Below are positions 25,934 to 33,527 of a stretch of DNA of 46,128 nucleotides, in pieces (within the stretch, counting starts at the first letter, position 1; each line of letters begins with the position of its first letter). The DNA lies in NCBI GenBank assembly GCA_021200415.1, contig JAJQGO010000046.1, positions 1 to 46,128 on the forward strand, written 5' to 3'. The stretch comes from Ruminococcus sp. (lineage in GTDB: Bacteria; Bacillota; Clostridia; Oscillospirales; Ruminococcaceae). The notes under the pieces were generated by a model, which made no database searches, was not told the origin of the DNA, and worked only from the letters and a program-made list of their open reading frames with translations. The translations under genes were made by a program, and so were the position numbers.

Positions 25934-27280
25934 TCATTCGCTTTCTGTTGTTGTCTCAGATTCCTCCGAATCCGTTGTATCCTCATCATCAGAGTCTGAC
26001 GTTTCCGTAGTTTTTTCCTTCTTGCTGACGATTGCCTTGGACTGTGTAACTGCCCACACGCTGTCATAATTCGGGAATGATATGGTAACGTCCCAGTTGA
26101 AGGTTTCGCCCTCAGAGGTCGTATCCGCGTTGAGAAGATTTATATCCGCCACAACATCGCTCAGAGTCAGCTCATTTACAACGTCCTCCGGCCCGATAAC
26201 GTCAATTTCAAGGCTCTTCGTGACAACGGTGAAATCGTAATTTTCGGGAGCGTTCGTCACGTTGAAGTTGGTTATGACAAGATGCCGCTTTGCGAGATTC
26301 GAGCTGTCCAGCGTAACGGTTACCGTTTCAAGGTTGGACATATTCTTGTAGTTGCCCGTGTCGATTGTGAACGTCTTGGTGTAGTCGATGTCAAGGTCGC
26401 TCAGGACGATTTTGCCAATCTCAAATGTATCGGGGAATTCCGACAGCTGACTTGTTTTTGACGCAAGGGTAATTGAATCCTCCGACAGGGTGAATTGCAG
26501 GAAATCGCTGTTGAAGGTTGACGGCGCACCCGCTATTCCCACGGACAGGTCAACCGTTTTAACCGTCAGCACGGGAATATTGATGTTGAAGCTTGTGGTG
26601 TCGAATTTCAGATTCGTCTGGTCAATGGTCGTGCCGTCCTCGGCGTAGAGCTTAATTTCATCGCTTGTGACGCTGTAGGAGGAGTCCAGCTGAAGCTCCT
26701 TGTTCGATACAGCCGTACACTCGGAAATCATATCAAGCTGCGCGGAAGGCCCTGTAATCTGTATGGTTGAGGGGTCGCAGGAATACTCGTCGTTGTCGAT
26801 TGTCTTGCCATCGGCAAAGGTGACGTTGGGTATTTCAGGAGAGATGGAATACTCCCTCGTTTCGTACTTATCGAAAACAACTGTCGCTGTTTCGGGATAG
26901 ATTGAAGCTACCTCGAAATTTATGCTTGAATCAGTACAGACAATTTTCAGGGAAATTGTTTTTGTGCCTGTTGATGTAACGTTATCCGTCACAAGAACAG
27001 CCTTCAGATTATCATTCGAGAGATTGCCTATCTGGGTTCTCGTGCCCTTAATGCGGACATCCACGCTTGTGACGCTTGACGAGATAACGCTCAGATCATT
27101 ATCAGCTGCGACAGTTCCCGATATATCGAGATCCACGGGGATATTTTCAATTGTCTGCGTAACTGACGGATACATGGTCATGGAAATCACAAACCACGCG
27201 ATAATGGCGATTACAACCGAATATATAACGAGCGAAAGGTTATTTTTCAGACTGTTCCTGAGGTTTCTTAAAAAATTCAT
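25934..27280 (-). CDS. cdaR: YbbR-domain regulator of diadenylate cyclase
   Basis: 448 residues. One membrane helix near residues 14-34 (LSLVIYSVVIAIIAWFVISM) is followed by several extracellular YbbR repeats, recognisable by recurring NIPV…G and VTVD-like strands (about 40-410), and a Ser/Thr/Glu-rich tail. CdaR binds and modulates the membrane cyclase CdaA, whose gene overlaps it by 4 bp (ATGA) directly upstream. The third usual partner, glmM, is not in the window. The ATG at 27280 has GGAGG 8 bases upstream, inside the end of cdaA. Confidence 0.88.
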   Translation of the reverse strand: MNFLRNLRNSLKNNLSLVIYSVVIAIIAWFVISMTMYPSVTQTIENIPVDLDISGTVAADNDLSVISSSVTSVDVRIKGTRTQIGNLSNDNLKAVLVTDNVTSTGTKTISLKIVCTDSSINFEVASIYPETATVVFDKYETREYSISPEIPNVTFADGKTIDNDEYSCDPSTIQITGPSAQLDMISECTAVSNKELQLDSSYSVTSDEIKLYAEDGTTIDQTNLKFDTTSFNINIPVLTVKTVDLSVGIAGAPSTFNSDFLQFTLSEDSITLASKTSQLSEFPDTFEIGKIVLSDLDIDYTKTFTIDTGNYKNMSNLETVTVTLDSSNLAKRHLVITNFNVTNAPENYDFTVVTKSLEIDVIGPEDVVNELTLSDVVADINLLNADTTSEGETFNWDVTISFPNYDSVWAVTQSKAIVSKKEKTTETSDSDDEDTTDSEESETTTESE

Positions 27281-28152
27281 TTATTTTTCCTCCTTTCCGA
27301 ACGTGAGGAGGCGTGCTTCTTTTTCACCTGAAATAAATCCTGCTGATTCGTAATAATCTCCTGCGTGAGGAGATTTTTCAGCTTCTCGTGAGTGTAATCA
27401 CGGGTGAGAACGCCGTTCATGGCAACAGAAATCTGCCCTGTTTCCTCCGAAACAACAATTACAACGGCATCGGAATTTTCACTCATTCCGATTGCGGCTC
27501 TGTGGCGTGAACCGAGCTTCTTGTTGACAAGCTCCTCCTTCTGGGGCTTCGGGAGGAAACAAGCCGCCGCAAGTATAATTCCGTCACGCATAATAACAGC
27601 TCCGTCATGGAGGGGCGTTTTGGGGTAAAAAATATTTCCGAACAGTTCCTTGCTGGGGGCAGCGTTGAGAATAGTTCCGTTTTCGATTTGCTCGCCAAGC
27701 TTAACCTGACGTTCAACAACTATGAGCGCTCCCGTACATGAAGCCGAAAGCTCCACGCATGAATCGCAGATAGCCTCGATTGCCACATTCCACTTTTTCG
27801 TCAGCGCATCCGCCGTTTCGCCGAATCCAAAATAGCGCAGACCGAATTTCGAGCGTCCCACCTTTTCAAGGGCACGGCGCATTTCCGGCTGAAACAGAAT
27901 CAGCATGGCGATAATTCCAATGCTCAGACACTGGTCGAGGAGATATGTAACGGACTTCAAACCGATAAAGCTGCTGATGAGATAACCTGCGATAAGGAGC
28001 AGTATTCCCTTGACAAGCTGACCTGCGCGCGTTTCACGAATGAGCTTCAGCACGAGGAATACTATATAAGTAAGAATCGCAACATCGATTACATCTACAA
28101 TTTCAATGGTTTTCAGAACACTGATAAATGAATCCTTAAAATCCTGCAACAA
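27277..28152 (-). CDS. cdaA: Diadenylate cyclase CdaA
   Basis: 291 residues producing the second messenger c-di-AMP from ATP. Three N-terminal membrane helices (about residues 15-90) precede a DisA_N catalytic domain with the two diagnostic motifs PLHDGAVIMRDG and LGSRHRAAIG. The C-terminus is strongly basic (KKKHASSRSERRKNK). The start is TTG at 28152 (or the TTG right after it), behind GAAAGGA at a rather long spacing, so the exact start is uncertain by a codon or so. It forms an operon with cdaR. c-di-AMP is expected to control potassium transport and wall homeostasis. Confidence 0.92.
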   Translation of the reverse strand: MLQDFKDSFISVLKTIEIVDVIDVAILTYIVFLVLKLIRETRAGQLVKGILLLIAGYLISSFIGLKSVTYLLDQCLSIGIIAMLILFQPEMRRALEKVGRSKFGLRYFGFGETADALTKKWNVAIEAICDSCVELSASCTGALIVVERQVKLGEQIENGTILNAAPSKELFGNIFYPKTPLHDGAVIMRDGIILAAACFLPKPQKEELVNKKLGSRHRAAIGMSENSDAVVIVVSEETGQISVAMNGVLTRDYTHEKLKNLLTQEIITNQQDLFQVKKKHASSRSERRKNK

Positions 28153-28323
28153 AATCAGTCACATCCTTTCTTTGTTTCGCTCCGCACAGTTATATATATG
28201 TATGAGGGCATCAGCCCTCATAAGCGTCCGTGCAAAAGCGTTATTTGCCTACACACTTTTCAACTTTTCTTTTACCTGCATTTATTTTGCCTTACTTTTA
28301 TTTTACCACAAATTTAGATAATT

Positions 28324-29472
28324 TCAATAGTTTTTTGTCGATTTCTCCCCCTTGCCTATATTTTTAATTGTATTAGCAAGGCGGACAGCATCGGCTTCAC
28401 GGCTGAAAACAGACGGTGCAAAACGAACTGTGCCGTTTTCCGTCCCGAGATGGTCATGGGCGAGAGCCGAGCAGTGGAAGCCTGCCCGAAGCCCGAAGCC
28501 CTCCCTTGACAGCAGCTCCGCCGCCCTCTCGGGGAGCATATCCCTGACGTTGAATGAAACTATGGGAACGTAGGAGCAGTCGGGACTTCTGTAGATAATA
28601 ACGTTCCTGTCGTCCATAAGCTCGGAAATGAATCTGCGGCAGATTTTATCCTCATGCCGAAAAATTTTCTCCCTGCCGATTTTCCTGACGAAGCGTATTC
28701 CCGCCCTGATTGAAACAGCTCCCGCAATATTCAGCGTGCCGCTTTCAAGACTGTCCGGAAGAAAGCACGGCTGCTTCAGGCTCGACGACGCACTGCCCGT
28801 TCCGCCCTGAATTATAGGCTCAATGGGGAATTTCCCGTCCGAAATGAGCAGACCTGTTCCCGTTATGCCGTAAAGTCCCTTGTGTCCTGCCGTACAGAGA
28901 ATATTTATTCCGTCTGACATTTTGACATCGAGTATGCCGCACGCCTGCGCCCCATCGGCAATAAAGCAGATTCCATGCTCGGCGCAGAGCTTTGCTATTT
29001 CACGGTACGGCAGAATCTGACCTGTTACGTTGCCTGCAATCGTGCATACAACAGCCCTTGTATCGGGGCAGATAAGCGAACGAAAGCTCTCCACGGTTTT
29101 TTCATCGTCATCGTAAACCTCCGCAATCGAAAGGGAGATTTTCCTTTTGCGTGCAAGCTCGGCAGCGGGACGTGCCGAAGCGTTGTGTTCAAGGCAGCTT
29201 ATAATCATATGACCGCCGCCGCTCATGATTCCCTGAATCGCCATGTTCAGGGCAAGTGTGCAGTTCATGGTAAAAACCACGTTTTCAGGCTCCGCTCCGA
29301 AGAAATCGGCGACCTCCTCTCTTGCCTCAAAGACGGCTGCGGAGGTTCGCATAGCAAGCTCATGGCCGCCTCTTCCCGCGTTTCCGCCGTATTTACGCAA
29401 AGCCTCGGCAACAGCCTCCCTTACCTCAAATGGCTTGGGATATGTCGTTGCCGCGTTGTCAAAATTTATCAC
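28324..29472 (-). CDS. Cysteine desulfurase-like aminotransferase (class V)
   Basis: 382 residues, a pyridoxal-phosphate enzyme of the NifS/SufS superfamily. MINFDNAATTYPKP opens the protein; the PLP lysine is in LCTAGHKGLYG; the persulfide cysteine is in RAGFHCSALAH, close to SufS RAGHHC. The family with this opening and length is often found beside DUF3343, as here, and has been linked to selenium or sulfur delivery rather than general Fe-S assembly. The start is GTG at 29472, with the Shine-Dalgarno GGAGG inside the end of the DUF3343 gene; the stop and start are 3 bp apart. Confidence 0.87.
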   Translation of the reverse strand: MINFDNAATTYPKPFEVREAVAEALRKYGGNAGRGGHELAMRTSAAVFEAREEVADFFGAEPENVVFTMNCTLALNMAIQGIMSGGGHMIISCLEHNASARPAAELARKRKISLSIAEVYDDDEKTVESFRSLICPDTRAVVCTIAGNVTGQILPYREIAKLCAEHGICFIADGAQACGILDVKMSDGINILCTAGHKGLYGITGTGLLISDGKFPIEPIIQGGTGSASSSLKQPCFLPDSLESGTLNIAGAVSIRAGIRFVRKIGREKIFRHEDKICRRFISELMDDRNVIIYRSPDCSYVPIVSFNVRDMLPERAAELLSREGFGLRAGFHCSALAHDHLGTENGTVRFAPSVFSREADAVRLANTIKNIGKGEKSTKNY

Positions 29473-29475
29473 TGC

Positions 29476-29697
29476 TCATACACCTCCATAGGAAATTTCG
29501 GTGTACGGGATAGAATTTTTTTTCAGAATTTCAACAGCTCCGCCGCATTTTTCCTTGATATAAAGTGAATATCCGCAGCCTGCGCCGGAGGCTTTTTCGC
29601 TGCGCTTCACCTCGCTGGATATGCCCTTAGAGCTTAGCATTCGCTGTGCCTTCATGGCGTAGGTGTACGAGGGCATTGCCGCATAGCATACTGCCAT
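29476..29697 (-). CDS. DUF3343 protein, putative Se/S carrier
   Basis: 73 residues matching DUF3343: an N-terminal strand-helix (MAVCYAAMPSYTYAMKAQRM), a SSKGISSEVKRSE segment and the conserved central GAGCGYSLYI, whose Cys could carry a persulfide or selenide. Families of this type are TusA-like sulfur/selenium carriers by fold and context. It is encoded directly ahead of the cysteine desulfurase, a natural donor. AGAGGAG lies 6 bases before the ATG; TATAATATAAT lies just upstream as a probable -10 region. No selD, selA or selenium-dependent hydroxylase gene is visible in the window. Confidence 0.8.
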   Translation of the reverse strand: MAVCYAAMPSYTYAMKAQRMLSSKGISSEVKRSEKASGAGCGYSLYIKEKCGGAVEILKKNSIPYTEISYGGV

Positions 29698-29821
29698 TAT
29701 ATCACTCCTCTTTATTATATTATAGTGTCACCGCATATATCCATGAAATTCAGGACGAAAATATTTGCGGTGCTACCTATATATTATATGTCATAAGGTG
29801 TGATTGGTGCGGTTATCTGAA

Positions 29822-29849
29822 ATCCCCGTCTCATAAGAAACGGGGATTA
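29822..29849 (-). terminator. Possible terminator after the histidine kinase gene
   Basis: AATCCCCGT (29822-29830) pairs with ACGGGGATT (29841-29849). The T-run reading leftward is short (ATTTC). Confidence 0.5.
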
Positions 29850-29864
29850 TCGGCGATGCCGCCT

Positions 29865-31790
29865 TTACATTGTTACATTAAAGCATATGCTGCTGCCCTC
29901 ATCGTTATCAACGGTAACCTTGAATTTATGCTTGTCGATAATTGATTTGGCTATTGCAAGTCCAAGACCGTATCCGCCTGTGGTTCTTGCTCTTGAGTCG
30001 TCACTGCGGTAAAAACGCTCGAATATCTTATCCTTCTCGTCCTCACGCACGCCTGAGCCTGTATTGAACACGGAAAGTATCTTCTTATCGCCCTGCGCCC
30101 TGAGAGTTATACGCACAGTTCCGCCCTCATCCGAATATTTGAGAGCGTTGTCAATGAAAATTGCCGCCATCTGCTTTATATGGCGTTCGCTGCCTGTTAT
30201 ATATAGCTCGTCCTGTATGTCGATGTCAAAAACCTTGTTCTGCTCAAATGCCTGACACTCAAATGGGAGCGCCGTATTTTCAATTGCCTTGCTGAGATTG
30301 AACTTTGCGCATATGAAATCGGAAGTATTGTTCTCAAGGCGTGTGAGATTCAGCAAATCATTTACAAGCACGTTCATTCTGTCCGCCTGGGATTTTATAT
30401 AATCCAGCCACTTGTTATCGCCTATTTCATCGGAAAGAACATCGGCATTTGCGGAAATAATCGTCAGAGGCGTTTTCAGCTCATGGCTTGCGTCCGAGAT
30501 AAACTGCTTCTGCTTTTCAAAGGCAGTTTTAATCGGCTGTATGCTCTTTTTCGAGATGAAAAGCGTCAGAATCGACAGGACAATCATGCTTATGACGCCT
30601 ATCAATATGGTCGTGCGCGTCAGCTGGTCAAGCGTATCAAGCTCCGCGCTTTTATCGGTAAAGACCATAATTGTTCCGTTTTCCTTTTCAAGGGTGTAGT
30701 ACTGCAATTTGTCAAGCAGTCCGCTTTCTTCGTCGCTTTTCAGAATTTTTGTAATATAGCTCTGCGCCGTAGCCTCCGTCAGCTCCTCATTGTTGAGGGA
30801 CGCAAGATAATTTCCGTCCTTATCAGCCATAACCACGAAGAAATCTATAGATCCAAGGGATTTCGGAACTGTTCCGCCCCCCTCCTTCAAATCGGGATCG
30901 GGAGCTGATTCAACTGCCGCCGCAACGATTGTGAATCCGTCAAGGGGCGATTCCATATTTCCCGACAGCTGTACAATTCCCGTGCCCTCGCTGTCTGTAT
31001 CGTAAGCGTATGATTCCGGTGTGACATAGACATACACATCCGTTCCGCTGCTCTCATCGGATTCCTCGTCCTCATCGTCCACGTCCCAATCGTAGGAATA
31101 CGCGTCAAGGGAATTGCTGTAGCTGTTCCACCTTTCCCAATCCTCCGTTTCAGGGTAGATATAATCGTCCGGATTATGTCCGTCGTCGAAGGGTCGGTCG
31201 TCAATATTCGGCGGTCCCTGATAGCCCGTTGTAGGCTCAGGAATCACAGGCTCTGTGGCAGCCTGAGTAGTCGTCTGCTGGGCAGCCTTTGTTGTTGCTG
31301 CGGCAGTGGTTTGGGCGGATTTTGTTGTGGTAACGGTTTTTGTCTGCTCCTCCGTCTTTGACGATTGAGCCGTCGTTACGGCAGCCTCTGTCTGCTTCTG
31401 ATTTGTCGGAGTTTCCTTAGTTGGAGCGTCCGTCTGCTTTTCGGAGGTTTCGCTTTCCCCGGACTCCTCCTCCGTTGAATCGGAGGTTTTTTCCTCCTCA
31501 TCATCTTCATCAGCCGTTGTATCCTCAGACGTTCCGTTCTCCTTTTTTTCGTCCTTGGGAGGCGGTTCATCGTCAGGCGCATGGTCAGGTTTATCGTCCT
31601 CAAAATAAACAAAGGTTGACGTTTCATCGTCATATTCAACGCTTGTGGCAATCTGCTTCAGCACAACCTTTGACTGCCGCTGAACAACAGCATTCATTAT
31701 AAGATTTATTGATACAAGCACAGCAATTATTATGGCAATAAGAATTGTGGATATAAAGACAAAAAATTTTAACTGTACCTTTTTGAACAT
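29865..31790 (-). CDS. Sensor histidine kinase with long low-complexity external region
   Basis: 641 residues. Transmembrane helices lie at about 9-33 and 395-415. Between them, roughly 100 residues of Asp/Glu-rich and 60 of Thr/Ala/Gln-rich sequence (about 60-190) precede a Tyr/Asp-rich segment and a small sensory domain (about 250-385). The cytoplasmic part has the HisKA box DASHELKTPLTIISANADVL, then HATPase motifs DNALKYSDEGG (N box) and GYGLGLAIAKSI (G2). The kinase phosphorylates the OmpR-type regulator encoded 17 bp upstream. The Thr-rich segment resembles linkers of wall-spanning and cellulosomal proteins, suggesting a sensor that reaches through the wall. GGAG lies before the ATG. 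Confidence 0.92.
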   Translation of the reverse strand: MFKKVQLKFFVFISTILIAIIIAVLVSINLIMNAVVQRQSKVVLKQIATSVEYDDETSTFVYFEDDKPDHAPDDEPPPKDEKKENGTSEDTTADEDDEEEKTSDSTEEESGESETSEKQTDAPTKETPTNQKQTEAAVTTAQSSKTEEQTKTVTTTKSAQTTAAATTKAAQQTTTQAATEPVIPEPTTGYQGPPNIDDRPFDDGHNPDDYIYPETEDWERWNSYSNSLDAYSYDWDVDDEDEESDESSGTDVYVYVTPESYAYDTDSEGTGIVQLSGNMESPLDGFTIVAAAVESAPDPDLKEGGGTVPKSLGSIDFFVVMADKDGNYLASLNNEELTEATAQSYITKILKSDEESGLLDKLQYYTLEKENGTIMVFTDKSAELDTLDQLTRTTILIGVISMIVLSILTLFISKKSIQPIKTAFEKQKQFISDASHELKTPLTIISANADVLSDEIGDNKWLDYIKSQADRMNVLVNDLLNLTRLENNTSDFICAKFNLSKAIENTALPFECQAFEQNKVFDIDIQDELYITGSERHIKQMAAIFIDNALKYSDEGGTVRITLRAQGDKKILSVFNTGSGVREDEKDKIFERFYRSDDSRARTTGGYGLGLAIAKSIIDKHKFKVTVDNDEGSSICFNVTM

Positions 31791-31807
31791 TAGTACTCCT
31801 CCGATGT

Positions 31808-32476
31808 CTATTCAAGTGAATATCCGATACCGCGGGCAGTTTTTATTTGCGTATCAGCGCCGATTGCGTTTAATTTTTTTCTCAGAAATGATATGTAAAC
31901 CTCTATGTTATTGTATTCCACATCGCTCTCAAATCCCCAGATTTTCTCGATAATGCGTTCCTTCGGGAGAATCCTGCGTGGGTTGGCTATAAGCAGCTCC
32001 ATTATCTGATATTCCTTCAGGCTGAGCTTAACATCGTTGCCATTAAAGCTCATAGAGCATGAATTTTTGTTCAGCACGAGAGAGTTGAAGGTCATTTTAT
32101 TTTCATCGAATATATCGCCCTTGCGCCTTGTCAAGGCTCTCACACGGGCAAGAAGCTCCCCCGTGACGAAGGGCTTTGTGAGATAATCGTCCGCGCCGCA
32201 GTCGAGCCCGTTAATTTTGTCCTCAACCTCGCTCCTTGCCGTAAGCAGGAGGACGGGGGTCGAGAGATGCTCCGCCCTGACGTTGCGCAGAATTTCAATG
32301 CCGTTCATTCCCGGCAGCATTATATCGAGTATTATGCAGTCATACACGCCGCTCAGGGCGCAGTCAAGTCCGTCGTTTCCGTTGTAGGCGGTATCGACAA
32401 TATATTTGTTCCTCTTGAGAATCTCGGTCAGCGCGTCTGCGAGCTGTACTTCATCCTCAACAACAAGCAGTTTCAA
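31808..32476 (-). CDS. OmpR/PhoB-family response regulator
   Basis: 222 residues. The receiver domain (1-120) has the acidic pair VVEDE, the phospho-acceptor Asp in DCIILDIMLPGMNG (about residue 51) and the conserved LTKPF lysine. The winged-helix DNA-binding domain (about 130-220) ends in IEVYISFLRKKL…IKTARGIGYSLE. The start is TTG at 32476 behind AAGGAGGGACACAAA. It is the first gene of a two-gene operon with the kinase. Targets are unknown; a kinase with a wall-spanning sensor suggests envelope or substrate sensing. Confidence 0.94.
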   Translation of the reverse strand: MKLLVVEDEVQLADALTEILKRNKYIVDTAYNGNDGLDCALSGVYDCIILDIMLPGMNGIEILRNVRAEHLSTPVLLLTARSEVEDKINGLDCGADDYLTKPFVTGELLARVRALTRRKGDIFDENKMTFNSLVLNKNSCSMSFNGNDVKLSLKEYQIMELLIANPRRILPKERIIEKIWGFESDVEYNNIEVYISFLRKKLNAIGADTQIKTARGIGYSLE

Positions 32477-32517
32477 TTTGTGTCCCTCCTTAATTCGATA
32501 GCTATCCTATAATAACT

Positions 32518-32526
32518 ATTATAGCA
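32518..32526 (-). promoter_or_regulatory. Extended -10 promoter of the two-component operon
   Basis: On the minus strand TGCTATAAT, preceded by TG to give TGTGCTATAAT, with no good -35. It lies about 45 bases before the TTG start. Confidence 0.6.
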
Positions 32527-32950
32527 CATTTTCTTGAAATAAGCTTAAAACCGACGCAATTTTTTACTTTTTCTTAATAGAATTTATACATCTGTTTTTG
32601 TGCAATTCCACAGAGCCATTTTACCTCCCGAAAAAATTTTCATGGGGTACAGAGAAAATCTCAACTGTAAAAAATATTACATACAGAAAAATACAGCCGG
32701 AATTTTCATCTTTTCAGACGGATTTAAATATTTTTAGATTTGCCGGATAAGCGGGATTCCCAAGCAAAACAACGCAGAATAGGCAAAAAGTCCATGATAA
32801 TTATTATTTGACTTGTAATTATTTTGTTCATTTTCGGGATTATGTGCAAAATATATATAATTATTATCTATTTTCAAATTCATGAAATCATAATGTAAAT
32901 GTATGAAATTTCAATAGCAATATAGTGCTAAAAATGAGCAACATTATCAA

Positions 32951-32979
32951 TTGATAAGCCCAAAAACTTGCTATATAAT
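32951..32979 (+). promoter_or_regulatory. Consensus promoter in the intergenic region
   Basis: TTGATA (32951-32956), a 17-base spacer and TATAAT (32974-32979). No start codon with a ribosome-binding site follows. Confidence 0.7.
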
Positions 32980-32985
32980 ACAATT

Positions 32986-33392
32986 GTTGGCGGAAAAAGT
33001 CAGCAATGACTACAGTTTTTTCCTCCACAATATAATTATATTTTTGATGCGTAATAATGCATCCTGCAAACCTAAGGCAAATTACAACAGACCTCAGCTC
33101 TCCCCCGATTTAAACTCCGTCGGGATTGCTTTTCAAATTATTTTACCGCGATTTCAACTATGCTGTCTTTGAACATCAATGCCTATAAAATGTTCTTTTG
33201 CCTAATTGACAGCCGCCGCTTCACAGGTTCAACCAAGCGCTTCACTATGGCTGATATGTTGTATGGCACATCCGGAATTTTTGTGCCACTGCCCGTTTCT
33301 GCGTCGTGTATAGAGGGTGCCCGATGCAGGCTGAATGCTGATATTCTTTGACTAATGAGAGGGTGTCGAAGAATGTCGGCATTTTTGTTTTT
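32986..33392 (+). ncRNA. Candidate structured noncoding RNA, about 400 nt
   Basis: The transcript predicted from the promoter at 32951 begins with a compact fold: GGAAAAA pairs with TTTTTTCC, enclosing GTCA-GCAA-TGAC, a helix capped by a GNRA-type tetraloop (about 32991-33023). Further hairpins are CCCGA/TCGGG (about 33104-33124) and GGCACA/TGTGCC (about 33265-33288). The 3' end is a 19-bp terminator stem with three G-U pairs, which only works as rightward RNA. It does not match tmRNA, RNase P, 6S, SRP RNA or a riboswitch that I know. Confidence 0.5.
33334..33392 (+). terminator. Strong rightward terminator with G-U pairs
   Basis: Bases 33334-33352 pair with 33365-33383 over 19 positions (16 Watson-Crick, three G-U), followed by TTTTTGTTTTT. 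On the opposite strand the three G-U pairs would be A-C mismatches, which supports rightward transcription. Confidence 0.8.
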
Positions 33393-33442
33393 CAGATAAA
33401 ATTCCCCGTTCCTTTGGATTTTTTCAATTCCCTCACCAAGCC

Positions 33443-33471
33443 TTGACATTCAAATTGATTTTTGATAGAAT
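33443..33471 (+). promoter_or_regulatory. Promoter of the DUF1538-PII operon
   Basis: TTGACA (33443-33448), a 17-base spacer and TAGAAT (33466-33471), about 57 bases before the start codon. Confidence 0.8.
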
Positions 33472-33527
33472 TATAGCTATACATTTTGTATATTTTCTAT
33501 AACCGATAATACAGAGAGGTGAATCCA

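Larger units (their letters stand above)
32527..33442. other. Long AT-rich region without a protein gene
   Basis: About 900 bp between the divergent operons hold no ORF with a ribosome-binding site and coding character. The first 400 bp (to about 32940) are very AT-rich and I see nothing definite there. From 32951 a consensus promoter, hairpins and a strong rightward terminator point to a noncoding transcript. The part from 33060 to 33390 is less AT-rich and may descend from a mobile element; translated short ORFs there match nothing I recognise. Confidence 0.6.

Noticed and set aside
33183..33449. 88-residue minus-strand ORF as a transposase remnant
   Set aside because: No ribosome-binding site and no recognisable transposase motif; it overlaps the candidate RNA and its G-U-containing terminator, which favours the plus strand.
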